From an uncultured Sulfuricurvum sp. (GTDB lineage Bacteria; Campylobacterota; Campylobacteria; Campylobacterales; Sulfurimonadaceae), in assembly GCA_903844635.1 (NCBI GenBank), contig CAIMUF010000074.1:62001-126000 (forward strand): a DNA stretch of 64,000 bases. Direction: 5' to 3'. Shown here one piece after another: positions 27,277-36,449 of this stretch. The first letter of the stretch is position 1. Each line of letters opens with the position of its first letter. The notes under the pieces are model-generated. The model was given only the letters and a program-made list of their open reading frames with translations. It searched no databases and had not been told where the DNA came from. The position numbers and the translations under genes were made by a program.

Positions 27277-28953
27277 ATGAAAAAACTATTAACCCTATCC
27301 CTCCTTACTTCAGTTGCCTTGATGGCAGCTGCACCAACGACCGGAGACATCCTCCGTCAAGTAGAACCAGTACAAATGCCAGCGCTTGAAAAAGCTCTCC
27401 CTTCAGTAGGAACAGGGGAGTACAAAGCACCAATTTCTGCCAAAGACGATGTAGTGACATTTGTTAAATCATTTCGATTTAGCGGTAATACAGCATTTAG
27501 TTCCGAGGTGCTCTCGGCATTGCTAAAACCCTACGAGAACAAAGAAGTGGGAATCAATGGTCTAAAAGAGATTGCTTCCGTCATCACTAAATTCTACCGT
27601 GACCACGGCTACTTCGTAGCCCGTGCGTATATCCCTGCTCAAAGTATGGAGAACGGTATCATCGAGATTGCTATTATCGAAGGAACTTACGGCGCGTTTG
27701 ATGTGAAAAATAGCTCGTATGTTGATACTATAGAAGTCCAAGGATTTATGGATCACCTCAAAGGAGGAGCTCTGGTCTCTACGATGAGCTTAGAGCGCCA
27801 AATGCTCCTCATCAATGACCTCTCAGGTGCACAAGTCACCAATGCCGAAGTGTATCCAGGACAAGCAGTAGGAACCAGTGACTTTCGTATCACCGTGTCA
27901 CCAACTCAAAAATATACAGGCTACGCAATAGCAGATAATTATGGTTCACGCTATACCGGTGAAAACCGTCTAAACGTTATGGGAACAATCAACAGCGTAA
28001 GCGGCATCGGCGATACCCTAAGCCTTAGTGGTATGATCTCTAATACTCGTGATCTTAAAAATGTTCGTTTAGCTTACGATCGTCCACTTGGATACAACGG
28101 TCTTAAAGGAGGAGTAAGTGCAAGTATTACTGACTATACTATCTCAGAGATCAAAAACTATGAAGGGTCTGGACGAACAGACAGCTATAACGCCTATGTC
28201 TCTTACCCATACCTTAAAACACGCAGTCAAACCATCAGTACCGATTTAAGCTACGATCATAAAAGTATGAAAGATTCAAACGGACTTCCAGGATTGGTCG
28301 ATGAAAGCCGTAAAAAACTGGATGCGATTACCCTTCGTCTCAATGATAAACAAAACACCTCACTCCTAAACCTTCCAGGAAGTCTTTATGCCTCAGTAGG
28401 GTTCACAGGCGGACATCTTGGACTGGATAACCAAGTAGCCTATACGAATGATGCAGCGATCAATGCACAAGGTAACTACGCAAAAGCAAACGTGAGTCTT
28501 AATCATACTCAGGTCATTGCTGATTCACTAAACCTGCAATCCATGATTAAAGGACAAAAAAGTTTCGGTAAAAACCTTGATTCGGCCGAAGACCTCTCAG
28601 TCGGAGGATCTAATGGCGTTCGAGCCTATGAAGACTCAGAACTTAGCGGTGACCAAGGTTATGCACTTTCACTAGATATGGTATATGCCCTTCCAAAAAT
28701 CAATAGTATCAATCATAATACAAGTATATTCTTTGATCATGCAAAAATATGGAAAAACACCAGCATCTTTAACACTGAAGACAATGACCGTGTACTTAAC
28801 GCTGTTGGTGTCGGCTATGCAATGAACTACAAAAGCTTCGATCTCAAAGCAACCTTCGCACATGGCTTCGGAGGTGAATCAACCCCAACCACAGAGGCTG
28901 AAATCTCTACAAGTACGAATAAGTTCCTTGTTCAGGGGATGTATCGATTCTAA
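27277..28953 (+). CDS. TPS outer-membrane transporter TpsB2 (FhaC/ShlB family)
   Basis: 558 residues. Signal peptide about 1-18 (ending LMAAA), POTRA_2 domain about 60-138 (FRFSGNTAFSSEVL ... YRDHGYFVARAYIPAQ), then the 16-strand barrel with GGSNGVRAYEDSELSGDQGY, the VRAY/VRGY lid-lock region, and terminal MYRF. It is partner of TpsA2. Gene order here is A-B, opposite to the B-A order of the first pair, which argues for two independent acquisitions rather than a tandem duplication. Confidence 0.93.
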   Translation: MKKLLTLSLLTSVALMAAAPTTGDILRQVEPVQMPALEKALPSVGTGEYKAPISAKDDVVTFVKSFRFSGNTAFSSEVLSALLKPYENKEVGINGLKEIASVITKFYRDHGYFVARAYIPAQSMENGIIEIAIIEGTYGAFDVKNSSYVDTIEVQGFMDHLKGGALVSTMSLERQMLLINDLSGAQVTNAEVYPGQAVGTSDFRITVSPTQKYTGYAIADNYGSRYTGENRLNVMGTINSVSGIGDTLSLSGMISNTRDLKNVRLAYDRPLGYNGLKGGVSASITDYTISEIKNYEGSGRTDSYNAYVSYPYLKTRSQTISTDLSYDHKSMKDSNGLPGLVDESRKKLDAITLRLNDKQNTSLLNLPGSLYASVGFTGGHLGLDNQVAYTNDAAINAQGNYAKANVSLNHTQVIADSLNLQSMIKGQKSFGKNLDSAEDLSVGGSNGVRAYEDSELSGDQGYALSLDMVYALPKINSINHNTSIFFDHAKIWKNTSIFNTEDNDRVLNAVGVGYAMNYKSFDLKATFAHGFGGESTPTTEAEISTSTNKFLVQGMYRF

Positions 28954-28967
28954 ACCTGCTTAGTCAT

Positions 28968-28986
28968 ACAGAGCTTATGGCTCTGT
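28968..28986 (+). terminator. Hairpin after tpsB2
   Basis: ACAGAGC-TTATG-GCTCTGT, a perfect 7-bp stem with a 5-base loop, lies 15 bases after the tpsB2 stop. There is no downstream T-run, so it may act as an RNA 3' stabiliser or a weak terminator. Confidence 0.4.
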
Positions 28987-29010
28987 GTCCTCGTCAATCA
29001 CGTTAAAATA

Positions 29011-29109
29011 ATGCAATCAATCCATACTAACACACATAAAGACACTGCAGTCAAAGCATTTGAAACCTTTGATTATGCCAAAGAATTAATTAATGCCGTT
29101 GACACCTGA
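29011..29109 (+). pseudogene. Possible truncated small gene at right end of element 2
   Basis: A 32-codon reading frame (ATG 29011 to TGA 29109) encodes a peptide ending TAVKAFETFDYAKELINAVDT. The TFDYAKEL part resembles the conserved N-terminal end of short DUF1640-like coiled-coil proteins, cut off by a stop. It may be a decayed gene at the element boundary. Bases 28954-29309 otherwise hold only the hairpin, arm-type sites and the element-end repeat. Confidence 0.25.
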
Positions 29110-29149
29110 GGTTGTTCTCGTCGGGGTAAGTGTCCGACGGATGACTTTA

Positions 29150-29181
29150 GGTACACACAAGTGATACACATTTCGTACACA
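29150..29181 (+). promoter_or_regulatory. Candidate integrase arm-type sites, right end of element 2
   Basis: GGTACACAC (29150), GATACACAT (29163) and CGTACACAA (29174) are spaced 13 and 11 bp. They correspond in position and sequence to those before att copy B, supporting use of one integrase by both elements. Confidence 0.52.
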
Positions 29182-29239
29182 AAAGGAGGGGATAAGTACA
29201 TGAGAGTAATGACTGCTTTAAGTTAAATGAAAGATATGT

Positions 29240-29357
29240 ATGTTAGAGTTTCAGTCTTAGAAAGTCGTATTTAAGGGCTTTGAGAGTGTTTTTTGATTAG
29301 TGAGGTAAATGGTGCGCCCGAAGGAATTCGAATCCCTGACCGCCGGTACCGCAAACC
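29240..29357 (-). repeat. Right end of element 2 and att copy C
   Basis: Bases 29240-29281 match the element 1 right end (8305-8346, 36 of 42). Bases 29306-29357 are the tRNA-Arg 3' half shared with copies A and B. The tRNA gene is kept intact because the element supplies an identical 3' half. Confidence 0.85.
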
Positions 29358-29386
29358 GGTGCTCTATCCAGCTGAGCTACGGACGC
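29310..29386 (-). tRNA. tRNA-Arg (anticodon GCG)
   Basis: 77 nt on the minus strand with encoded CCA. Acceptor stem GCGTCCG/CGGGCGC (one G-U pair), D arm GCTC/GAGC, anticodon stem CCGGT/ACCGG with loop TTGCGGT, and T arm AGGGA-TTCGAAT-TCCTT. Anticodon GCG reads CGC (and possibly CGU) arginine codons. The 3' half is the integration target of the two elements to its left. Confidence 0.95.
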
Positions 29387-29442
29387 ACATTAAAGAGAAC
29401 GAAATTATAGCCCATAAAGCTTAAAGGCTATTGAAACGCTCT

Positions 29443-29772
29443 TTAGTCTTTATTCTTTCGTGCGGCAACATCTTTTAAGAAGCTTTCTAGGTCATATTTA
29501 AGACGGTATTGTGGTGTTAAAATATGGATAAGAATATCACCCAAATCAATAGCAACCCAATCTCCGCTTTCGTCAACGTATAAAAACTGTTCTTCAGGTT
29601 TAAGTCCTCTTTTGAGGTGATCGAGTAAGGCGATGGTGTGGCGCTCACCTAATGATGATGCGAGGACAACGTAGTCAGCGAAATAATCACTGCCGATGAG
29701 TTCAAATACTTCGATGTTCTCTGCTTTATTCATATCAAGAATAGAGCTAATTTTTTCAATTCGTGGGTTCAT
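29443..29772 (-). CDS. rsfS: Ribosomal silencing factor RsfS
   Basis: 109 residues, start chosen at ATG 29772 (MNPRIEKISSILD). Longer in-frame starts up to 29835 would lie wholly inside nadD and give a non-family N-terminus. Family motifs are present: GSDYFADYVVLASSLGERH and GDWVAIDLGDILIHI. RsfS binds ribosomal protein L14 and blocks subunit joining in starvation. It overlaps nadD by 17 bases, and nadD-rsfS is a common conserved pair. Confidence 0.92.
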   Translation of the reverse strand: MNPRIEKISSILDMNKAENIEVFELIGSDYFADYVVLASSLGERHTIALLDHLKRGLKPEEQFLYVDESGDWVAIDLGDILIHILTPQYRLKYDLESFLKDVAARKNKD

Positions 29773-30301
29773 AATGTTCCTTATAGTATGTTGTAATGTC
29801 ATTTTCGATTTCCTCATCCAGTCCAAGTGAACCAAAGGAGTGCCGAAAATCGGTTGAACTAGCCTCCTCTTTTACAGGGAGAGTAATCATTTCATTGGGA
29901 ATGGGTATTCCGTCTCGAGAGGCTACGACAAACGTCACCATAGTGCGCAGTGTTTCAATATCACGCCATTGATCAAGGGTTGCTAAATTATCGGCTCCGA
30001 TGATCAGATAGAGCTTGTCACAAATTTTTGCGTAATGACGTACGGTTTCAATCGTATAGACACTTCTATGTTGGTCAATCTCGAAAGAGCTTATCTCAAT
30101 TTTTGGAGTGGACGCAAATATCTTTTTTAACCATTGGAACCGCTGCATACCATCGGCACTCACGGAGGGTTTAAATGGGTTCTTGAATGCCGGAACGATA
30201 ATAAGCTTATCAATTTCCAGCATTTCAAGCGCTTTAAGTGCTACACGTACATGCCCGATATGAGGAGGATCGAAACTACCGCCATACAGAGCAATGTTCA
30301 T
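29756..30301 (-). CDS. nadD: Nicotinate-nucleotide adenylyltransferase NadD
   Basis: 181 residues. Converts nicotinate mononucleotide and ATP to deamido-NAD. Nucleotidyltransferase signature GGSFDPPHIGH at 8-18; KNPFK and LIIGADNL match the family; the ISSTxIR-type motif near the C-terminus is present as SSTDFR. It is transcribed divergently from gap and shares the 77-base spacer. Confidence 0.93.
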   Translation of the reverse strand: MNIALYGGSFDPPHIGHVRVALKALEMLEIDKLIIVPAFKNPFKPSVSADGMQRFQWLKKIFASTPKIEISSFEIDQHRSVYTIETVRHYAKICDKLYLIIGADNLATLDQWRDIETLRTMVTFVVASRDGIPIPNEMITLPVKEEASSTDFRHSFGSLGLDEEIENDITTYYKEHYEPTN

Positions 30302-30333
30302 CTATAACTTCTTTTAAACGAAATTATAACCGA

Positions 30334-30346
30334 TTTTTGGTAAAAT
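30334..30346 (+). promoter_or_regulatory. Extended -10 promoter of gap
   Basis: TTTTTGGTAAAAT, with -10 box TAAAAT at 30341-30346, lies 33 bases before the gap start. The identical 13 bases occur before bamD (45225-45237). The T-rich upstream and weak -35 fit the sigma-70 promoters of this phylum. Confidence 0.5.
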
Positions 30347-30378
30347 CCCCTTATTATGGTAACAAGGGAAATAGTTTT

Positions 30379-31392
30379 ATGGCGTTAAAAATCGCTATCA
30401 ATGGATTCGGTCGAATAGGACGCTGTGTAACTCGTCTTATTGCCGGACGTGATGATGTGGAATTGGTTGCAATTAACGATATGGCATCCATAGAAATGAT
30501 GTGCTATCTTTTGCAAAATGATTCTGTGCATGGGCAGTTTGATGCAGTCTGCGTAACGGATGGAGAGTATCTCAACATTGGGTCGAGTAGGGTGAAAGTA
30601 TTTTGTGAAAAAAATCCGGAAGATCTTGATTTTGGAGCGTACGGTGCCGATGTCGTTTTAGAGTGCAGCGGACTCTTTTTGACTGGAAATACAACTTCTC
30701 ATCATCTGAGTAAAGGGGTTAAAAAAGTGATCCTTTCAGCGCCTGCTCAAGATGCGCAAATTCCCACATTTGTATTGGGTGTCAATGAGCATTTGTACCA
30801 AGGTGAGGATATAATTTCCAATGCTTCGTGCACGACGAACTGTTTGGGACCGATTGCTCGGATTTTAGATGAAGAGTTAGGGATTGAAAAAGGGTTGATG
30901 ACCACGATTCATGCGTATACAAACGGACAAGCGATCATCGATACGGCACACGCTCAAGACAAGCGCCGTTCTCGTGCAGCAGGTCTCAATATGGTTCCCA
31001 CAACGACAGGGGCTGCAAAAGCGATTAGTTTGGTTCTTCCCAATTTAGAGGGGAAACTGCACGGGCAAAGTGTTCGTGTCCCCACGCCGGATGTGTCGAT
31101 GGTGGATTTGAATGTGCTTGTCTCTAAAAAAACAACGATAGAGGAAGTCCGCGCTCTGTTCAAATCTTATGCCAATGGACAAATGCACGGAATTTTAGAA
31201 GTAGACGAACGGTATCGTGTCTCTCAAGATTTTGTCGGATCGCCTTTTAGTGCTACGGTTGCGGATGACTTAATCCAGGTAATTGACGGAGATTTGGTCA
31301 AAATCATGGCATGGTACGATAACGAATGGGGCTATTCGAACCGATTGATTGAAATGGCATTGTATATTACTAACACCAAAGGAGTAAAATGA
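30379..31392 (+). CDS. gap: Glyceraldehyde-3-phosphate dehydrogenase
   Basis: 337 residues; start ATG 30379 ([15 protein letters not shown]), since upstream in-frame codons are not family-like. Rossmann motif NGFGRIGR; catalytic Cys151 in SNASCTTNC; downstream NEWGYSNR. The adenine-ribose position reads AINDMA, typical of NAD-preferring enzymes. First gene of a gap-pgk-tpiA operon; its stop overlaps pgk by 4 bases. It can serve glycolysis or gluconeogenesis, the latter likely in an autotroph using the reductive TCA cycle (inference from the phylum). Confidence 0.96.
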   Translation: MALKIAINGFGRIGRCVTRLIAGRDDVELVAINDMASIEMMCYLLQNDSVHGQFDAVCVTDGEYLNIGSSRVKVFCEKNPEDLDFGAYGADVVLECSGLFLTGNTTSHHLSKGVKKVILSAPAQDAQIPTFVLGVNEHLYQGEDIISNASCTTNCLGPIARILDEELGIEKGLMTTIHAYTNGQAIIDTAHAQDKRRSRAAGLNMVPTTTGAAKAISLVLPNLEGKLHGQSVRVPTPDVSMVDLNVLVSKKTTIEEVRALFKSYANGQMHGILEVDERYRVSQDFVGSPFSATVADDLIQVIDGDLVKIMAWYDNEWGYSNRLIEMALYITNTKGVK

Positions 31393-32582
31393 AACTGTTA
31401 AGCATAAAAGAGTGTGACGTATTTCAGAAAAAAGTATTTATTCGCTGTGATTTTAACGTTCCTATGGACGATTTTGGCAATATTACGGATGATCGCCGTA
31501 TCCGTTCAGCGGTCTCAACGATCAAATATTGTCTCGATCAAGAGTGCGCGATTATTTTAGCTTCCCATTTTGGCCGTCCAAAAGCCGGTGTGTTTAGTCC
31601 CGAAGATTCTCTCTCCCCAGTAGCACGAAGACTTCATCAGTTGCTGAAAGTGGATGTTGCATTAGCATCCGACGTCATTGGTGAAGATGCCAAAGCACGT
31701 GCATCCAAACTTGCTTGCGGAGAAGTTTTACTGCTGGAAAACCTTCGATTTGAAGCGGGAGAAACTAAAAATGATCCTGAATTGAGTGCTTCATTGGCTG
31801 CATTAGCTGAGGTGTATATCAATGATGCATTTGGTGTCAGTCATCGTTCTCACGCCTCTGTTGCAGGAATAACCGAGCATTTTGACAATGCACACAAAGC
31901 AGCGGGCTTTTTGCTTCTCAAAGAGATTGAATTTTTTGATACGTTGCTGGAGCGTCCGGTTCGACCATTTGCCGCTATAGTAGGAGGATCTAAAGTTTCC
32001 GGAAAACTCGAAGCGTTAGTTAACCTTCTGCCGCGTGTGGATAAAATCTTAATCGGCGGCGGTATGGCGTTTACCTTTTTAAAAGCATTAGGGTACAACA
32101 TCGGGAATTCTCTAGTAGAAGACGATCTGATCGATGAAGCAGGGAAGATTATGCTTGAAGCAAAACGTTTGGGAGTCAAATTTTATTTGCCCGTTGATGT
32201 TTTAGCAGCAGAAAAATTTAGTGCAGATTCTCATGTACGAATGGTAAGTGCACAAGAAATTCCAGACGGTTGGATGGGTCTCGATATTGGGCATGCTACA
32301 GTTGAATTGTATCGTGTCGTGCTCGAAGATGTTCAAACTGTCTTGTGGAATGGTCCTATGGGCGTATTTGAGATTGAAAAATTCGCCAAGGGCTCGAATC
32401 GCATAGCACATATCGTAGCGGAAATGAATGCAACAACGGTTGTAGGCGGTGGAGATACAGCGGATTTGGTGCAGCGTGTGGGCGTCGATGAAGAGATGAG
32501 CTTTATCTCTACGGGCGGCGGTGCATCGTTGGAGTTGCTAGAGGGTAAAGTGCTTCCGGGCGTAAAACCTTTGATGAAATAA
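31389..32582 (+). CDS. pgk: Phosphoglycerate kinase
   Basis: 397 residues. RCDFNVPMD near the N-terminus, ASHFGRPK, and the nucleotide-binding [10 protein letters not shown] with [13 protein letters not shown] at the C-terminus are hallmark motifs. Interconverts 1,3-bisphosphoglycerate and 3-phosphoglycerate. Coupled to gap by an ATGA overlap and followed by tpiA after 12 bases. Confidence 0.97.
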   Translation: MKLLSIKECDVFQKKVFIRCDFNVPMDDFGNITDDRRIRSAVSTIKYCLDQECAIILASHFGRPKAGVFSPEDSLSPVARRLHQLLKVDVALASDVIGEDAKARASKLACGEVLLLENLRFEAGETKNDPELSASLAALAEVYINDAFGVSHRSHASVAGITEHFDNAHKAAGFLLLKEIEFFDTLLERPVRPFAAIVGGSKVSGKLEALVNLLPRVDKILIGGGMAFTFLKALGYNIGNSLVEDDLIDEAGKIMLEAKRLGVKFYLPVDVLAAEKFSADSHVRMVSAQEIPDGWMGLDIGHATVELYRVVLEDVQTVLWNGPMGVFEIEKFAKGSNRIAHIVAEMNATTVVGGGDTADLVQRVGVDEEMSFISTGGGASLELLEGKVLPGVKPLMK

Positions 32583-32594
32583 AAGGATATTGTC

Positions 32595-33302
32595 ATGATA
32601 CTTTGTGCCAATTTTAAAGCCAACAAAACGCGTCAAGAGACGAGAGCATACATGGCGGTTGTTGAATCGTTTGTCTCTATCAATGAAATTGAGGATACGA
32701 TTATCGTTTTTCCTCCTTTTACTGCATTGGAACATCCTCCTCGAAATGTTCTGATCGGAGTTCAAAACGCGTATCCCGTTTCTAATGGGGCGTTTACGGG
32801 TGAGATTGCCCTTGAACAACTCGAAGAATTTGATATTAAAACCATTCTTATCGGCCACAGCGAACGTCGTCATGTTTTGGGTGAGACACAAGAACAAATT
32901 GCAGAAAAATTTCGTTTTTTCTCAGAGCAAGAATTTGCGATCGTCTATTGTGTTGGTGAGCCACTGACCATTCGAGAGCAAGGCAACGAAGCATTAATGC
33001 GTTATATCGACGATCAATTCGTTGGAATTGATCTGAATTATCCCGATCTCATCGTTGCGTACGAGCCTGTATGGGCAATCGGAACAGGTTTGACACCTAG
33101 CAATGAAGAGATTGAAGCCGTTCATACCGCTTTGCGCCTAAACACAACCGCTCCATTGCTCTACGGTGGAAGTGTCAAAGTAGACAATGCCGGAGAGATA
33201 ATGGCACTGAGTAATGTTGACGGTGTTTTAGTGGGTTCTGCATCTCTAAGTGCTAATGATTTTTGCGAAATGATTGCACAAGCGGCGGAGTTGGCAAAAT
33301 AA
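32595..33302 (+). CDS. tpiA: Triosephosphate isomerase
   Basis: 235 residues, slightly shorter than the usual 250. Start MILCANFKAN has the active-site Asn-Lys (NFK); catalytic His in IIGHSERR; catalytic Glu in VAYEPVWAIGTG; phosphate-binding LYGGSVK. Interconverts dihydroxyacetone phosphate and glyceraldehyde 3-phosphate. Last gene of the glycolytic operon, followed by a long palindromic repeat. Confidence 0.97.
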   Translation: MILCANFKANKTRQETRAYMAVVESFVSINEIEDTIIVFPPFTALEHPPRNVLIGVQNAYPVSNGAFTGEIALEQLEEFDIKTILIGHSERRHVLGETQEQIAEKFRFFSEQEFAIVYCVGEPLTIREQGNEALMRYIDDQFVGIDLNYPDLIVAYEPVWAIGTGLTPSNEEIEAVHTALRLNTTAPLLYGGSVKVDNAGEIMALSNVDGVLVGSASLSANDFCEMIAQAAELAK

Positions 33303-33320
33303 CTCTGTTCATACACGATA

Positions 33321-33378
33321 TTCCGTTCGCCCTGAGCTTGTCGAAGGGTTATGGTTCGACAAGCTCACCACGAACGGA
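33321..33378. repeat. Palindromic intergenic repeat after tpiA
   Basis: Arms of 25 bp (33321-33345 and 33354-33378, core CTTGTCGAA / TTCGACAAG) pair with three mismatches around an 8-base loop. The sequence resembles the dispersed repeats with GAGCTTGTCGAA cores that occur in many proteobacterial intergenic regions. It may also terminate the tpiA transcript. Confidence 0.75.
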
Positions 33379-33384
33379 AAATGA

Positions 33385-34245
<861 letters not shown>

Positions 34246-34250
<5 letters not shown>

Positions 34251-34725
34251 TTCCGATCGCGGGCATACGCTCCAATTTTTCTACATTTGAGGCCTCTTTG
34301 GGCTTCCCTTCATTCAATTTTTCTTGTTTTTCATGATATTTTTTCCATTTATCCGCAAATGATTGCAATGTAAACGGTGCTTCATCCGCAGGTTCAGGTG
34401 CAACGGCTTTCGTTGTTGTTACGACCTTGCCATCGGGAGCGGTGGTCGTTGAGACCACTTGAGTGGCTTCAGTTTTAGTTTGGATTACGGTTCCATCAGG
34501 GGCGGTTGACGTTTTGAGTGTTGTTTCCGTCATCGGTGCCCACTCTTCTTTTAACCAACTGTCCAGTGAACGCTGCATCGCACCACCCTCAGATACGGCA
34601 GTGCCGCTAGGGGAAACAATTTGTAAGTTAGTGTTTTGAGAGGGAGTAACACCCGTAGTATTGGCAACACATCCGCTCAGCAGAAGAGCAGAGAGTACAG
34701 TATAGAGGTAAGTTTTGGCGTGCAT
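34246..34725 (-). CDS. Putative lipoprotein, 159 aa
   Basis: Signal peptide with lipobox LLSGC (Cys about 19), so likely lipid-anchored. The mature protein is Thr/Val/Ala-rich and contains two similar segments with a T-A-P-D-G-(T/K)-V core (TSTAPDGTVIQTKT and TTTAPDGKVVTTT), i.e. a short internal beta-type repeat. The C-terminus is lysine- and glutamate-rich. Family not recognised. It converges on fabI with 12 bases between stops. Confidence 0.7.
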
Positions 34726-34820
34726 AAGAGAATTTCCTTTACATAATGGTCATTTCAAACTATACCACAAAGTGACTCATAACGACTGGATTAACAGAAA
34801 AAACAAAATGTGACAATTAT

Positions 34821-34846
34821 GTAACACCCTAAAATAGGGGTGTTAC
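34821..34846 (+). promoter_or_regulatory. Hairpin in the porin upstream region
   Basis: GTAACACCC...GGGGTGTTAC forms a stem of about 11 bp with a one-base bulge and an AAA-type loop, 129 bases before the porin start. It could be an operator or an element of a long porin leader RNA; no T-run follows. Confidence 0.4.
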
Positions 34847-34974
34847 TCTGGTAAACGAACAGTAAATGTATTTGGTCAATTACAGCGTAGTTTAAGATTT
34901 CGAGAGTTACAATTAACGTCGACGAAACAAAACAGGGGTAATTCCCAAAGTCAAGTTTTATTTAAGGAGAATCA

Positions 34975-36363
34975 ATGAAATTAGTTAAAATGAGTCTAGT
35001 AGCCGCAATGGTAATGGGTGCAAGCGCATTCGCAATCGACAATGTAAAAGTTAGCGGTGATGCTAAACTTTACTATGGTACAAGTAATGCTTCAACTACG
35101 GGTAGTGGTGGTACGATTCAACCAGCAACAGCGGGTGGTAGTCAATCAGGTCTTTTTAGTAAAAATAATAGTGCTGGTGATACAGCTGTTCGTATTGGTG
35201 CTACTGGTGATTTGATGAAAGGTGTATCTTTCGGTGTAACTGGTTATGCTGTAAGTTCACTTGGTCTTGAAAATAATCTCGTTAGTAATACATGGACTGG
35301 TGCGCATGGTGTAACTGGGAATGGTTCAAGCGCTACAGCTCAAGTTGATACAACAGCATGGATTGGTGAGATGTGGATGGCTGCAACTCTTGGAAAAACA
35401 ACTGTTAAAATTGGTCGTATGGAGCTCGATACTCCATTCGCATACTCTGAAAAATGGTCAGTTGTTCCTAATACTTTTGAAGCAGCAGTAGTTATCAATC
35501 AAGATCTTCCAGACACAACTTTGGTTGGCGCATGGGTAGGAAAAGGCAATGGCCAAAATACATTACTAAATGGAACAACTGGTCTTGGAATTGATAATAC
35601 TACAGGTGTAATCGGTATCGATGGTATTATTGGAAAAGGTGCTAACCAAAATACATTTGGAAATGACGGTGCTTATGCTGTAGCTGCTGTTAATAATTCG
35701 TTCAAGCCTCTTACAGCTCAAGCATGGTACTATAATGTTGTAAACGTAGCAGATGCTTACTGGTTACAAGCTGATATCGCTTGTTCATTGGTTAAAGATC
35801 TTAAAATTGGTGCACAATATGCAAATATGTCACCAAAAGGTGAACTAAAGCGTATAGTTAATACTTTGCCTCAAAGTGACATTAAAGATTCAAGTGCATA
35901 CGCAGCTAAAATTGGATACGAGGGTGTTAAAAACCTAAAAGTATCTGCTGCATATTCAAAAGTAGATAAAGATGGCACGCTTAAAATTGCGAACGTTGCA
36001 ACAAATAATCTTAGTGCAGCTCAATCTAAATTGTATACTGAAGCATATTGGAACTATGGGTATGTAGGTGCTCCAGATGCACGTACATATACTTTTGCTG
36101 GTGAATACAATGCTGGATTTGCAACATTAGGTGCACAATATACAGATGTATCAATTGGTACAACTAGTACACTGACTCAACTAGTCGGTAAAAGCGATAC
36201 TAAAATGAAAGAAGCAGCATTATATGCTTCTAAATCATTTGGTGCATTGGATGCTACATTGGTATACTTCAGCACAAAAGCTGATGACCAAAATATTAAA
36301 GCTGGTGCAACAAATGGTTCACGTTACGACAGCGTTCTTGCAATGCTTCAATTGAACTTCTAA
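34975..36363 (+). CDS. Outer-membrane porin (campylobacterotan type)
   Basis: 462 residues with signal peptide MKLVKMSLVAAMVMGASAFA (1-20), an AAGGAG ribosome-binding site, a first strand VKVSGDAKLYYG and C-terminal LAMLQLNF ending in Phe, all typical of trimeric porins of this group. The codon pattern is uniform and A/T-ending, as in highly expressed genes. Long Thr/Gly/Asn-rich loops suggest variable exposed regions. Monocistronic, with a 249-bp upstream region containing a strong hairpin. Confidence 0.88.
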   Translation: MKLVKMSLVAAMVMGASAFAIDNVKVSGDAKLYYGTSNASTTGSGGTIQPATAGGSQSGLFSKNNSAGDTAVRIGATGDLMKGVSFGVTGYAVSSLGLENNLVSNTWTGAHGVTGNGSSATAQVDTTAWIGEMWMAATLGKTTVKIGRMELDTPFAYSEKWSVVPNTFEAAVVINQDLPDTTLVGAWVGKGNGQNTLLNGTTGLGIDNTTGVIGIDGIIGKGANQNTFGNDGAYAVAAVNNSFKPLTAQAWYYNVVNVADAYWLQADIACSLVKDLKIGAQYANMSPKGELKRIVNTLPQSDIKDSSAYAAKIGYEGVKNLKVSAAYSKVDKDGTLKIANVATNNLSAAQSKLYTEAYWNYGYVGAPDARTYTFAGEYNAGFATLGAQYTDVSIGTTSTLTQLVGKSDTKMKEAALYASKSFGALDATLVYFSTKADDQNIKAGATNGSRYDSVLAMLQLNF

Positions 36364-36385
36364 GTTCTATTTTCTTAATTTATCA

Positions 36386-36406
36386 TACCCGCTTAGGCGG
36401 GAATGA
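36386..36406. repeat. Small palindrome after porin
   Basis: CCCGC-TTAG-GCGGG with flanking AATGAC resembles the core of dispersed TCATTCCCGC repeats also seen at 55583-55608 and 58953-59013. It may act as the porin terminator. Confidence 0.45.
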
Positions 36407-36449
36407 CTCTCTCCTTGACTCCCTTTCTTTCATCCGTTATAATCAATTT

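Larger units (their letters stand above)
8428..29357. mobile_element. Element 2: integrase-less tandem island with TPS systems
   Basis: About 21 kb between att copy B and the intact tRNA-Arg (copy C). Cargo: TonB-dependent receptor, 7TM histidine kinase and response regulator, two two-partner secretion pairs, and a periplasmic-binding/MscS fusion. No recombinase gene is present, but its right end shares a 42-bp flank and TACACA arm-like motifs with element 1. It is therefore probably a cis-mobilisable element that relies on the neighbouring integrase, or one whose own integrase was lost. Confidence 0.7.
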
